Source: Harmonia axyridis
Taxonomy: Eukaryota; Arthropoda; Insecta; Coleoptera; Coccinellidae
Length of the DNA: 64,000 nt
Direction: 5' to 3'
Assembly (NCBI RefSeq): GCF_914767665.1
Contig: NC_059501.1
Coordinates: 53,816,798 to 53,880,797 of the forward strand
The notes beneath the pieces are model-generated. The model worked only from the letters and a program-made list of their open reading frames with translations. It was not told where the DNA came from and did not search any database. The position numbers and the translations under genes were made by a program. Shown one piece after another: positions 36,481 to 49,081 of this stretch; position 1 is the first letter of the stretch; each line of letters opens with the position of its first letter.

Positions 36481-37450
36481 GGGATTTTTAAAACACGGAT
36501 GAACGACAGACGAGAACTTTATCGTGGTACAGTCCTTGAACACTCTTCTAACTCAACTGGTCATCACCTCGCAAATTACTCCACTGAACATCCTTTTTCT
36601 CAGTTTTATACTTGGGTTACAAACATAAAAACATATTGTACACCGTGAATTTCTTCTTCCTTTACTTATTCCCTAAGTTGTATGCCCGTGCAATGGTATC
36701 CTTGTACCTGCACACTAATTAGGGTAGGGAAAAGATGTTCTCTATTGTATATTGCTGAGAACCCTATGAATGAGAAAGTTGTATGCACAAGTACCACGAA
36801 AGACCATTGTTGCACAAATGCAGGTAGGTACATTTATATTAAGTATTGTGACGACAATTTCGGCTAGACACAAACATAATGTCTAACTGCTTTTGTCGCC
36901 ACAAAGTACTTAACATTTTATTTGCTTATATTATTTTTGAATGAATAAGGTCGATAGAACTTATCCATGGCTCGTTAAAGTCAGAGAAAAGAAATTAGAA
37001 TTTGTCCAAAGAAAAAAAAGATCGAAAAACCTCTTACGATCGAGTGAGAAATAGAGATCTACGCAGAAATAGGTACATGACTGTGCAACTGTCACTGTCT
37101 TATATCAACAGGCTGAAATGGAATTTGGCAGGATATTGTGCGAAAATGTAGGACGGAAGGAGAAAAAATGATTTTGGATTGGAGACTGACAGGAGACATA
37201 AAGGAAAATCACCGACAAGATGTAAATGCGATTTTCAAAGATTAACACCAAACTGGATTGGTGTAGCCCCAGATCGGAGACTTTTGGATGACTGTTGGTT
37301 GGACTTCATGATTTTATTGTCATTGACATTTTCAATCCAATTTATCTTCGAATCTGCGTTTTTTCGATTTTTTTACTCATGAAATAAACATCTATTATGT
37401 TAAATTCCGTTCAAGGTATGCAAGCTAGCAAGTACATATATAACATTCGA
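36481..37450. other. No gene recognised
   Basis: Plus-strand frames at 36460-36648, 36682-36867 and 37179-37382 are short, with no family match and no plausible splice partners. This stretch may be older transposon sequence. Confidence 0.4.
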
Positions 37451-37540
37451 TATACAAAGTTTTCCAATAAGAGGTGTCATTTTAAAAAGCTTGCTTGCTG
37501 GGCAGCTCTCTGACATGTGAAAACTAAGCCGTCACTAAAA

Positions 37541-38295
37541 ATGGAACGATACACGCTTCAATAATGGATTGAAATTGTTAAAATTCACAACAAAAGACAA
37601 TTTTGCAGTCACATTTCACAAAACAGAAGTAATTTTGGGTTGTCGTGAAGCACCTTCTCAGTCAGCAATAGTGAAACTGATGGTGGAATCGCTCAAGAAC
37701 AAATGAGAATATTGCTCTTTGTGTATCCAAAATACAGGTTTGTCGATTCCTCATCGATTTTGGCAATCTTAGGCAAGACAAGAGAGATCTTAAAATTTCC
37801 AAAGTTAACACTAGAACTCAAGCACGTCGATCACCAGAAACGTCGAGTCTTCACTGATTGGGTGTTGGAATGCATCAAAAAAAATTATAGAAAAATCATC
37901 TTCAGTGATAAAGCCCATTTTCACCTAGCTACGTTTTTATGCAACAAATAATGACAGTTAAAAAGCCTCTCCATTCTCAACATGTCACTGTTTGAAGCAG
38001 TGTTTGGGCTAATTCACGTAATTGTGACTAAAGAAATTCTCTTTTTTTTTCGGTTTTTTCTTAATATTTTGAAAACTATAAGGACTTACGCAATACTTTT
38101 AGGAAAGAGTAATTGAAAATAGAAATTTTGATAATATATAAGTCATAAAATGAAAAAAAAATTTTTTTTAATTCTTGTATAACCGGAAGTGCCGGAATCA
38201 TGAACAATGTCATATTACGAATTTTCAGATTTCAAATCGGCCCCGTTCTTCAGAAACGTCTAATAGGACGTCGAACTTGAAACACCCTGTATATT
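37541..38295 (+). pseudogene. IS630/mariner-like transposase remnant, plus 3' terminus
   Basis: Begins with MERYTLQ and WIEIVKIHNKR (the MERYTLEQRIEIVKI opening of the family). After a deletion of the second helix-turn-helix it resumes in the frame at 37703-37951: LTLELKHVDHQKRRVFTDWV, then KNYRKIIFSDKAHFHLA. The catalytic Asp of IFSDEAHF is present, but the following Glu is Lys. A further piece, KKPLHSQHVTV, occurs at about 37955-37990. The end of the element, GTCGAACTTGAAACACCCTG + TATA, is at 38262-38291. It is the same family as 4262-4930. It is dead. Confidence 0.88.
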
Positions 38296-38299
38296 GAAA

Positions 38300-38900
38300 C
38301 ATAGTATAAAGATAATTATATAAATTATACTATGATAGAAGATAGAAATTCGTCTAGATGGGAATTCTAGGTGTTATGTCGCCACATTCTGAGTAGCCAG
38401 CTCTGTGTCAACTCTCGAGATGTAGAGAAGCAGCGGGTTGAAATGTCGAATTGAATAAAAATTGGGAAAAGTCATAGTCTTATTTTTTTACTTGAAAAAG
38501 ACCTAAAAGACGACCGACGACTTTACACTTGTAAATAATATTAATTAATAATAAAAAATTTAAAAATTTATCATATTCATCAATATACTTAGTATATCTA
38601 AAACATTCTAATTTTTGAAATACTAAACGTAGAATCACATCAATATATGAATATTATAACGTGCAGTGTCTTATTGGTAACACCCGAAGAAAATCTCTTT
38701 TAATTTATCATTGTCACTATTTTTGATAAATGTGAATTGAGTATTAATCAGATAGTAGTGTCTATCATTAACGGATTGATACTTCTCCAATGCAGCGCGG
38801 GACTTCACCTAATGAGTAACGCGAGCTAATAATAAACTGTCGAGGATAAATATTATGTTAGTACTGAATCACTCCCGTTACTTGATTGTAAATATTCGAA
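38300..38900. promoter_or_regulatory. Upstream region of UGT first exon a
   Basis: No other gene is present. TTATCA/TGATAA (GATA-type) words occur at about 38706-38712 and 38728-38732. A TATA-like GATAAATATTA is at about 38846. If exon a is an alternative first exon, its promoter must be here, but no element can be proven from sequence alone. Confidence 0.3.
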
Positions 38901-39716
38901 ATGTTGCTACTCGGTACATGTTTTTGTTTGTTGGTGAGTTCTGTTTGTGGTTCAAAAATATTGGCATGGTTCACCTGTCCTGCAGTCAGTCACCAAAGTG
39001 CCTTTCAACCTATCTGGAAAGAACTTTCTTTGAGAGGTCATCAAGTGACTGTCATAACACCAAATCCTCTAAATGAAATTGATCTGGTCAACCTGACGGA
39101 AATCGACATAGGGTTCACGTATCAAGTGTGGAAAGAAATAGACATATCCAATATGAGAAGAGAATTGTCGAATGCTTTCAGTACTCTATATTATTTTCAT
39201 AAAGTTCACGAGAGATCAATAGAGATGTCGATGAAAATAGATGCTGTGCAGAATATTTTGAAAAAGGATCCAGGATATTTCGATTTGATTCTCATTGAGA
39301 GCCATAGTCCGATCCTATTTGGATTAAAACATAAACTTAAGTCTCCATTGATTGCTATATCGTCCCTAGGTTTCTTCAACCATCTGAATTTTTTAATTGG
39401 CAATTCAGTTCATCCTGCCTTATATCCAGACTTTGTGTCTGAACTATCTACACCAATGACATTGTTGGAAAAAATAGATAGTCTTCACCTCACTATAGGA
39501 AACTATTTGATTAACAGATTTATAATTAGTCCTCATGCTGATGATGTGGCAAGAGCTTATTTTGGGCAGGATATGCCTTATATAGAGGATATGGTGAAGG
39601 AAACTAGTTTAATTTTAGAAAATGTCAATCCAGTTTTCTCTGATAGAAGACCTTTGGTACCGAACTCACTGCAGTATACACATGTTACTTCTAACAGAAA
39701 TGAATTTTTGGAAAAG
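38901..39716 (+). CDS. UGT first exon a: signal peptide and aglycone-binding domain
   Basis: Encodes 272 residues of a UDP-glycosyltransferase, an enzyme that conjugates sugar to small lipophilic substrates in the ER lumen. The ATG at 38901 is chosen because a hydrophobic signal peptide follows at once (MLLLGTCFCLLVSSVCG). The catalytic-His block is present as AVSHQSAFQPIWKELSLRGH, then VTVITPNPLN. Later blocks are FDLILIESHSPILFGLKHK, a HPALYPDF motif and NPVFSDRRPLVPNSLQ. The exon ends NEFLEK in phase 0 at the donor GTATTG (39717). No UGT second exon occurs before the next first exon. It is the most diverged of the four together with exon b. The domain continues into 60054-60276 only if spliced over 20 kb. 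Confidence 0.93.
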
Positions 39717-41610
39717 GTATTGATAATATTTTTTTCGAAATATTTATTGTTTTTATATACAGGAAATTGAAAAGGTACAATTTTTTCAATTGTACACGTT
39801 ATTGGGGATAAAAAATCAGTTATTCACCCCAAATTCGGTTGAAAACTTATTTTTTATTATAAATCGATCCTCCTACAATTGAAAACTTCAGAAATTATAA
39901 ATACATGTAAATTAATCATAAATTATAACTGGTATGTTGCGACCATCAATGCCAAAAATACATAAGTATAGTTTATAATGTTTATATCGTGAAGCGAGAA
40001 ATACATTTAGGATGATTCACCATTACATTGGTTATAATATTTCAAAAGAAGAATGCCCTATTGTTCATTAGTAAACAGAACACATTATTCCTGAATTTAA
40101 ATTGGTTCTCAATTTCCATTGCTGCTCGAGGATTTTCCTAAAGGATTCGCCCAAACATGCCGATTTTTTCTGTTGAAGAATGAATAAAACGAGAATCAAA
40201 CCATTCTTTAAAATAAAATTAGATTCCGCGTATATTTTGGGAAATTCCACCTGACCAATAAAAAAATGGGTTCTCATTTGAAAAAAATTGTTTTAAGGTT
40301 TTTGTCATGGCTGAGTTTGACATTGAAATCGGAATACCCTGTATATTATATTGAAAATTTGATTTATTGGGTATTGGTGTTTCTTCTTATAGAAACTAAA
40401 AGACTAAAAATTTTCATGTAAAAATCTCAAAGTAATTGATATTGGAATGAGCCCTATTTGAGAATATTTGATGATTTTTTTCAGAATTCAGACAAATTTT
40501 CTGAAAAAAATATGCGAATGAAACATTAAAGAAAAATATAGAATTCACTGAGTAATTTGATAAGAAATGAAAAATGGGTGTTACATTAAAAAAAAGGAAG
40601 TTGGTATCATTCCGGTGAATCGGAATCGAACGAAAGTTCTTTCCAGAATTACCTAATGTTTTCCAGCGAAGCTCAACTATTATATTTCAAGTGCTCATCT
40701 CGAGTATTTCTTTGAAATATTCTCACCAATGGTCTTCGTGAATCATCCTGTAGATTTGCAATTTTTACTCTGATTTATTATACTGGGATCATTCGATCAT
40801 TCTTCAAACAAGGCGATAAAACAAAAAGATTTGATATCGTTACGAAAAGAACGTATTAATTCCCTTACAGACGTTAGTCACGAGCTGTGCCGTGATTAAG
40901 AATTAGTATGGAATGAATAATTAATCGATAATATTCAATAATTTATCGATAATATAAGAATAGGTATGGTTTATTACCCTGATAATTTTAATTTCCTCTA
41001 TTCAACTTATTGTAGATTACCTATAGAATTATTATTATTATGCACTGTTTTGGTTTTTTCGTTATCAATATTGGAATAGAGATATTACTAAACAAAAACT
41101 ATTGATAACTTCCAAATTCCAAAATAAAATAAAAAATTCATTGGTAATTTCTTAAAATCATAGGTATAGATCATTTTTGATGTATAGTATATTCATTTGT
41201 AATGGTTTTTTCGTAATAAATATTGGAATAGAAATAAAACTAGGAGAAAAAACTGTTGATTACTTCCAAATTTCAAAATTAAAAAAAAAGTTTCATAGAT
41301 AATTTTTTTTAATAATCATTCATCTTAATTTATGAAGATATATTCGAAATTATAGATTTATATTTGTAAAGAGATGTTTTGAAATGTAATTCAGAGTTAA
41401 ATTCCGAAAAGTCAAAATTCAATTGAGGGGCATAAAAAAATAAAAATTTGAATTTCAATTTTCAATTGGTAACTAGAATCTACCCCCATCTTCAAAATTC
41501 AAAAGAAATAATAAATAATTAACATTTCAGATTAAGTGAAATCATATCAGTACCTACTTCTATGAATAATTGCAAAGAGGAATATATTGCAATCATTGGA
41601 AGCGTACATA
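39717..41610. other. Spacer after UGT first exon a
   Basis: AT-rich sequence. No match to a UGT second exon (no KEGVVYFSLG-like or WLPQQ-like coding) is seen on the plus strand. A repeat end, GAAATCGGAATACCCTGTATATT, sits at about 40325-40347 and another (CATCCTGTAG) at about 40744. Confidence 0.5.
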
Positions 41611-42814
41611 CAGGGTGTTCTGATTTGTTTCCGACAAACTGAAACGGGTGATAGATCACATCATTTTAAGCAAAAAAGTTCCTATGAACATGGGTCCGGA
41701 AATGCTTCGTTTCCGAGATACAGGGTGTTAAAGTTGAGAAAAAAATTCGCGTTTTCTTAAATATTCTTCGACTGATTCCAAATAATTGCATGAAAGTTAG
41801 TATATAGGGTTTTCTGAGGTGAGAAATTCAAATTTGTGGTCGATTTGGTTGTATTTTCTAGAGGGCGCCACTGGCAATCATTCTGTCCCCTTTAAACCGT
41901 TGCAACTTTTCTGTGCTACCCTGTACGTCATTCTGGACTGAAAAATCCATTCCCCTGACTTTTCTAGTTAAAAAAGGTATACCTCATTTAAGTTGCTAGG
42001 GGCAACCGTTTCAGAGAAAAACGCTTTTAAAGACAAATCCATATTTTTGTAATCTCTAAAACATGTAGAAACAAATTTGTGATAATTTTAAATTAAATAC
42101 TTTTTAGAAGTAACAATTTAAAACAAAACAAAATAACATAATCATTTTTAAAGAAGGTGTTCGAAATGTCCACCGTTCTGTTGAATGCACAAATGACATC
42201 TTTGAATGATTGATTGTTTTACATTCAACAATTGTTGCGGCAATAGATTCAAATGGCTATACACAATGACAGATTTAAAGTGTGTTAGGTTTAGATGTAA
42301 TTAATTATAATTATAGTTAACTAAGTAAATAGCTTATCAACAAATACAGGAAAATGGTATTGGTTACCAAAGGCCCGAACGAAGCATACAAAGAAGAAAT
42401 CATCTACAGAGAAATAGGATTTTACAGACCTTCGAAGAAAATAAAAACTCAGTATTCGTAAGGCATCCCAACAACGCAATATTTCAGAAAACAGAATATT
42501 CAGAACACTTAAAAACAACAATTATATAGCATACCACTTCTACTTATTAGTGAGCAATAGAAAATCCGCATGCATTTCGCCTTAGAAATTTTCAAAATGA
42601 ATTTAAATTTAATATTTGAATAGGAATAATTTCATGAAAGGATTTCGAAGCAGTCAAAACATATTAAAGAAAACGCGAATTATTTTTTCAACTTTAACAC
42701 CCTGTATCTCGGAAACGAAGCATTTCCGGACCCATGTTCATAGAAACTTTTTTGCTTAAAATGATGTGATCTATCACCCGTTTCAGTTTGTCGGAAACAA
42801 ATCAGAACACCCTG
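41611..42814. mobile_element. Mariner-like TIR element, 1.2 kb, TA target site
   Basis: Near-perfect inverted arms of about 150 bp (41611-41759 and 42664-42814) begin CAGGGTGTTCTGATTTGTTT and are flanked by TA on both sides. The arms carry an internal second ACAGGGTGTT copy at about 41730. Inside are two fragments of one transposase in opposite orientation. The C terminus CIQQNGGHFEHLL lies on the minus strand at about 42160-42240. A helix-turn-helix-like piece, ISENRIFRTLKNNNYIAYHF, lies on the plus strand at about 42480-42540. The element is therefore a rearranged, non-autonomous derivative. The high arm identity argues for fairly recent activity. Confidence 0.9.
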
Positions 42815-43594
42815 TATATACAAAAAATAAAAATACCTATATAAATATAGAAGGTAATAATAGTTTTTGTTTATATCTCAGTTACGACTGGGAATTCATT
42901 TGAAACTTGGTATGGAACAGTTTTTTTTATTCCAGTATTGAACATTCGGAATTCTTCGAGGTCAAAAAAATAATTCATCCTAAACTTTACACAATTCACG
43001 TTTTGAAATATTTAAATTGAATTTCAACTATAATTATTATAGTTATATTTGCATAAAATTGTTCAGACACCGGTGCCTAATACCGCTGTGATCCTCCACA
43101 GGATCTAAAATTTGAAAATTGATTTTCAGAAACTTAACGACACATACCTAGTCATAAAATTAGAAAGATGTATTTCTACTTCTCTACGATGATACTGGAT
43201 ACTATAATTTTCACCCAGTTACGTGTTATTGAAATTTTATTCGCATTTTGGGATCTGAATCCCACCATTGGATATTCATCAAAAATATGTTCATTTACAT
43301 TTTCATAATTTTTCATTGAATGAGAAAATAATAAACGGTAGTGTAAATTTTGCAGCATTTTGTGCAACAAATCACAGAAATAGAAAGTACCTGTATGAAA
43401 TAATCGAAGTAATAGTTTATGTTGACGTTGTAGTATACACACAATGATATCAGATATTTTTTACTCAGAGTTTTCAATACGAATGCGCACATGCTATCTA
43501 AAAAAGAATTGAAATAAGAAATCGGGAATATGTCCATATTTCAGTAAAATTGATCGTCTGTCGTTGTAAATGTGAGTTAAAAACAAGATCAATT
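42815..43594. promoter_or_regulatory. Upstream region of UGT first exon b
   Basis: This 780-bp AT-rich stretch separates the mariner-like element from exon b. No other gene is recognised. Minus-strand frames at 43176-43537 have no family match. It must contain any promoter private to exon b. Confidence 0.3.
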
Positions 43595-44416
43595 ATGAAA
43601 TACCTTAGCTTTACAACAAATTGTGTGTTAATTTTATCATTTGTGTATGTTGTGAACTGTGCAAATATCCTGGGGTATTTTTTCTTCCCTGGGAAAAGTC
43701 ATCAATTTGTATTTCAACCTATTTGGAAAGAATTGGCATTGCGAGGACATAATGTAACAGTTATAACCACCGATCCATTAAACGAAGATATTCCAAATTT
43801 GAGGGAAATAAACGTAGCTGATTCATACAGCGTATTTCTGAACCATGAATTCTCAAATGTCCGAAGAGAGTCCACACCCCCATATAAGATGATTTTGTTC
43901 TATCAAGAAGTTTTCGTGGACATTTTTAAAATGCAAATGGAAAATAAAGAGGTGCAAGACCTTCTTGAATTGCCCAAAAACGCATTCGACTTGATCATCC
44001 TGGAATCGCACAACAAAATGGCGTTCGGATGGAAACATAAATTCGATGCTCCTGTAGTGGCATTATCTTCGTTTGGACTTCCTGTTTTCAGTCATTATTT
44101 ACACGGAAATCCCATTCATCCAATTCTGTATCCAGATTTTCTGTCCGAAATACGCGAATGTACTACGCTTGTGGATAAAGTAGAGAGTACCTATTTTACA
44201 CTTTCTTGTTGGTTCGTCGTTAAGTTTTTAATTGGACCAGAAGCGGATGCCTTGGCTAGAACTTATTTCGGTAATGATATGCCCTACCTCGATGACTTGG
44301 AAAAAGACTCTATGGTATTCATTAATGCGAATCCGATATTTTCTGATAGAAGACCCAAAACGCCTGACGTCATGGAATTTTCAGCAATACTTCCAATAAG
44401 GGACACTCTAACAAAA
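43595..44416 (+). CDS. UGT first exon b: signal peptide and aglycone-binding domain
   Basis: Encodes 274 residues. An upstream in-frame ATG at 43550 exists, but the ATG at 43595 is preferred because it starts directly at the signal peptide (MKYLSFTTNCVLILSFVYVV, then NCANILG). The catalytic-His block is GKSHQFVFQPIWKELALRGH and is followed by NVTVITTDPLNE. Further blocks are FDLIILESHNKMAFGWKHK, HPILYPDFLSE and NPIFSDRRPKTPDVMEFS. It ends DTLTK in phase 0 before a perfect donor, GTGAGT, at 44417. The end point matches exon a residue for residue. The length and phase match exons a, c and d, so it can join the common exon 2. No private exon 2 is seen in the following 8.3 kb. Confidence 0.93.
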
Positions 44417-44714
44417 GTGAGTTTTTTCTATTTTATTGAAGTTAATGTGAAGTTATAACCAATTCCAGAAAATTCAATACTTCTATTCCTTCAGAATATA
44501 TAGTGGGTCCCAAAATTAGGATTCTTGGAAACTAAAGGAATAAAATTAAATTAGAAAATAATTGTTTTTCACTTATTAATAATAGACTCATGAAAAATAA
44601 TGGAATTTTAGATAGTTCAAGAGATCGAAATTTTTAAAATGTTTTCATTTTTGTGCGCTCACGTTCTCTTTATATTTCGAATTTTCAGCCGGGAATGTTT
44701 TCGAACGATAAGGT

Positions 44715-45304
44715 CAAGGCCGTCGCTAGGGGGTAGGCAAGGTAGGCGGTCGCCTAAATAGGGCGCCAAAATTTGAAAGTGGCAAGTCAAGCTTCATCAA
44801 CAAAACTCACATGTTAAGAAATTGAAAATACCGAATGAGATTTGATTGCGTCAGAAATTGCAGGAAGGAAAATTTTAATTAACATCAAAAACCATAAAAT
44901 GGGTTAAATTATGCAATATCCAGATGTCCGGTATCTAATCCTACTGTTAATAATTTATTGACGCTAAAGAATACATGCCCACATCAGGCATGTCGGCGTT
45001 CCCGTTGCTAAACGTTGCCGAATTTTATTGCGTATTTTGAGCGGTATTTTTACTCTGCAATCCTAAAATGAATTTAATTTTCTGTACAGGTTTAAAATTT
45101 TTGGTTTCTTGTTAATGAATATGTACCCTATGTATATTATTAGCAAAATTTCTCAATGAAATGCCTTCTATTCTTTGATCGTTCTGCGGGAGACCTTGAT
45201 TACCCAATATTAATTTTTTGCATTCAGCAGAGTTGACTTCTGTTAGGTTAGGGCGGCATATTGTGTCTCTGCCTAGGGCAGTAGTTTGGCTAACGACGGC
45301 TCTG
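44715..45304. mobile_element. TIR element, ~590 bp (GCCGTCG termini)
   Basis: The left end AAGGCCGTCGCTAGGGGGTAGGC and the inverse of the right end (CAGAGCCGTCGTTAGCC) share the terminal GCCGTCG-TAG word. TAGGCGG / GGGCGGCAT repeats lie just inside. No transposase is visible. Confidence 0.55.
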
Positions 45305-45369
45305 GATAAGGTTCTATACTGACTGATTATGAATCCTTCCTCAAATTCGATAATTTCCGTCCTGCTGGC

Positions 45370-45560
45370 TGTAAACACGATAACTCTCGAACATAAATAT
45401 CTTGAAACTTGAAATTTTCAAGGTGGGTTTGGATCTCAAATGACGGTGTTGAGTTTGTTATGGGCAAAATCTAACCAGGGGATCCGTAAATATGATATTT
45501 CGAAATTTTGTTTTAATGATGATCGAAATGAATTGAATAATGAAAAATTTCATATAGGTA
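45370..45560. repeat. Dispersed repeat, similar to 58400-58560
   Basis: The segment AACTTGAAATTTTCAAGGTGGGTTTGGATCTC and the following TTTGTTATGGGCAAAATCTAACC...CGTAAATATG have diverged counterparts at about 58425-58500 (CGCGAAATTTTCAGTGTAGGTTTGGATCTT...CGTAAACATG). The two copies bracket the c-d duplication region loosely. Confidence 0.5.
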
Positions 45561-45860
45561 GCCCCACCAAAATCAGCGAAACTTCAAGAAGAAGGTAGAA
45601 AAAATCACTCAATATTTTCATGATCACAAAGAAAACTGAATTTAGGTTTTACCTAGAGATGTGAAATAAAAATCACAAATCACTTCAAATTTCAAACAAT
45701 GGTTTATTATTTTCTCATTCAGAGGAAAGCATCACGACTCGTGAAGAAATTAGGATAACTGGTCATTCAAGCGACAACGACTCAGTGGAGATAGAGGACC
45801 CCGAACTGAATGAGGATTGGGGTTTAAAATTTGCAATAATGATATTGGTTTCAGAGAATC

Positions 45861-47032
45861 TATGAACTCCCACATCTTCGTTAAAATGGGAAATTTTACG
45901 CTAATATGATAATTGCAGGCCCGTATAGAAAAAATCAATTTAAGTACGTGTCACGTGAAAAATATCACTCGGTGTATGAGACTAATAAAATTGAATGAAA
46001 TTTGCAAGGAGCGGAAAATATTGATCAGGTTTTTTTTTCTAATGGCGCAAATTTTGTTTGGTTGTTTTGATATGTTGAACGCGGAATATTACAAACTTTT
46101 TATATCCACTTGATGAAATAATCTTTTTGATATAATAAGAACAATAACACTATTCCCAGGTACTGAAGATAAGTCCGACTTATTTCAATAACTCCCAGAA
46201 CTCCTGTTCATTTCACTGAACTGAAAAATGTGGAACATTCATTCATTGGTATGTTTTCAACAAAGTATAGTCTTCTACAAAATATTGTAATAATTATCAG
46301 GACATTTATTACATGGTTACATTAATTTTCCTTTTCTGGAAGGTTAAACGGTCAACAAAAAAAATTCATTCCTACAAGAATTTCGTCGAAGTAATCAAGA
46401 GAATATTGAAGACATTCATGTTGGAATGGAATGATGTTTTTTCAAGAGTTTGATCGCCCAGTTTAGGAGAAATCATGTCACCACCGTAGTAGCGGTACAA
46501 GAAAATATATCCTGATAATTAATACATCAGTTTCAGAAATAAAAATAATACCTGTTATGTACCAGGTGGATAATTGTTCCACATTTTTCAGTTCAGTAGA
46601 GTGAACAGTAGTTCTGGGAGCTATTGAAATCAGTCTGACTTATCTACAGTACCTCAAACACAGTGTTATTGTTCTTGTTCTCTCAAAAATATTATTTCAT
46701 ATATTTTTCAAACATGTTATTTCGCATATGGAATTTTTTTAATATTCCGCATTCAACAGATCATGAAAACCAAACAAAATTTGCGCCATTCAAACAAAAA
46801 CCTGATCTTCAGTCAATAATTTCCCCTCTTTTCAAATTTTTATTCAATTTTGCTTATCTCATATACCGAGTGATTTTTTTCACTTGACACGTAAAAATTG
46901 AATTTTTGATACGGCCTGCAATTTTCAATTTCTTTTTCGTTTTTTTTTTGCTGATAAAGAATGCATATAGTAACAATTCAGTAAAATATCAGCAAAAAAT
47001 TTGCCATTTCAACGAAGATATGGGAGTTCATA
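45861..47032. mobile_element. Large foldback element, ~1.17 kb
   Basis: The left arm 45861-46240 and right arm 46572-47032 are inverted copies. Outer ends: TATGAACTCCCACATCTTCG / CGAAGATATGGGAGTTCATA. Middle: CACGTGAAAAATATCACTCG / CGAGTGATTTTTTTCACTTG. Inner: CTGAACTGAAAAATGTGGAAC / GTTCCACATTTTTCAGTTCAG. The right arm carries about 80 extra bp. Both arms contain GGCGCAAATTTTGTTTGGTT or its inverse. No protein family is recognised in the centre. It lies between UGT first exons b and c. Confidence 0.88.
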
Positions 47033-47237
47033 TTTTCAGCTAAATTTTATGAATCACTACCATAGTTATAAGGAAAGGATAGTAAGCCAACCGCCGTTTG
47101 AAGGCAAGGAAATAGTCACCAGCGGTCGCTACTTTAGTTGGATTTGTATTTGGAGAAGTAACTCGATAGCGCTGAATCATGAGCTATGGATGGCGCAGAA
47201 ATAATACGATAATTCATTCAGTGGCGTGGTTGAATTA

Positions 47238-47306
47238 TCGTAACTTAATAATAACATAAAAATTGTTGGCAATGGCCAATAATTTTTATGTTATTATTAA
47301 GTTACC
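47238..47306. repeat. Near-perfect 69-bp palindrome
   Basis: GTAACTTAATAATAACATAAAAATT is followed, after GTTGGCAATGGCC, by AATAATTTTTATGTTATTATTAAGTTAC. The stem is about 28 bp. It may be the residue of a small hairpin element. Confidence 0.85.
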
Positions 47307-48644
47307 ACTACATTTGAATATTCGAATATTCATTGAATATTTATTCGAATAATTGCCTTTTGCATTACGATGAAAGTATGAATGATCACTTAACTCTCTA
47401 TTCAGGAGTATTTGAAACAAATTGATAGATACAATTGAATTAAAATTATTTATATGATAGTAGAAAGGGGTTTTCATTCGAAGAAATATGAATAGAATTG
47501 GGATATTATCAATGAAAAGAATATAAAATTGAATATAAGATTCGAACATATGAATTTAGCAATAAAGAGTTCTAATAATAGATAATAATATAAGATTCTA
47601 CATTCGAAAATATTCATTTCAATTTTAAATATAAGGTAAATATAAAAATAAAACATGATTTAATTCATTTTCAACATAATTGAGATATTTCAATATAATT
47701 TGGTTGTTCAAGGTGTGCTTTTCTTCAAATATCCATAAAAACATGGGATGATATTTCTGTCAGAAAAAAGTATTACAGGTTAAATAATAAAATACATAAC
47801 TCGAAGAATCGTAAGAGGTTGGGAAAAAATGATCGAAACCAACTGTCAAAAGCTAAATATAGCTTTTGAGAAATTTCATTGGAACTTACGACATTAGGAA
47901 CTTAATGTTGATAGAAACTCTACCTATTCTCTTTCAATCTATAACAAAATAATATCAATCGAATATTCTTCAAATACATTCAATTGCAATATCGATATTG
48001 CGGAAAATGGAGTTTATTCCATTCATAAATCCTGAAAAAACCTAGAGATATCATTTCATGACGACTGGACGTGATTAGTGATTTCATGATAACTTGTAGC
48101 ATTGTACTTTTTTATCACAAATACACGCCACTGGTGTAAATGCTTATTACAGAGCTGAAAAAATATCAAAATATAGAAATCTTCTGACCACTCTATTTCA
48201 AATTTTTTAGTTCTTCAAAATAACACCGATTTTTTCAGAGGGCTCCACTTTATGGACCAATTTTTGACAGTAAAATTTGAGTAAAACGTTAGTACAACTA
48301 GATGGCGCTCAACATCAACAAAATCGAAAAAAGCACTACACTGGCTTACTATACTTTCCTTATACTATGCTATAACGTGGCACGAGCCTGGGATAATTTT
48401 TTTTTTTTACCGTTCATCTGTTCGGAAATCTGAATTGGAAGCTTACACTTTGCGGTAAAAATATTGTGTTCGAAATCTTCCTAAAAATACATATTTTAAA
48501 TTTCGTGATATGTAGAATTACGTTCTCGATAAATTAATTTTTTATATTCCATTTGAAATTAATGAGCCGTGTTTTTAAAACCAAATACGGTAGGATTAAA
48601 ACGATACAGCAACCGATTTTTGTGTGTTTTCTACACATATATGC

Positions 48645-48780
48645 AAGGTCGTAGAAATGGGGGGGTACTGTGGGTTATCACTCCCCCAAGATTTTCAAAA
48701 TATAAAATTTCAGAAATCTCGCATAGACGAAAAACGAAAATTTCTCAATGAAATGAATCAATAATAATCATTTTAATTTC
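48645..48780 (+). repeat. Repeat end, opposite-strand copy at 62030-62095
   Basis: GCAAGGTCGTAGAAATGGGG...CTCCCCCAAGATTTTCAAAATATAAA matches the reverse complement of 62030-62095 (GCAAGGACGTAGATATGGAGG...CTCCCCCAAGATTTCCAAAATATAAA). It is a transposon terminus of unknown family. Confidence 0.7.
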
Positions 48781-49081
48781 CTTTGATATCGATATGTCAG
48801 TAAAAAGTCGGTCACCTTAACGGTTTATAACTTTATTATCGCTTTCAAGATGAGTACTTATTTATTGCTTTACGAGCTCGTCCTTGTTCGAGGTTCATTA
48901 TTTTCCTTTATCTATCCGCTTTCTCGGCATCGTCCCTTATTTGCCATCTGTGATTTTTGCATTCGTCGCCGGTATACTTGTTTTCTGTATCATTCTCGTC
49001 AAAAAATTTCAATATGTATTTATCAAAGAACTGAACTTAGTAGTTCGCATCGAAAAATTGTCTTGGCTGTGTTGTACAATT

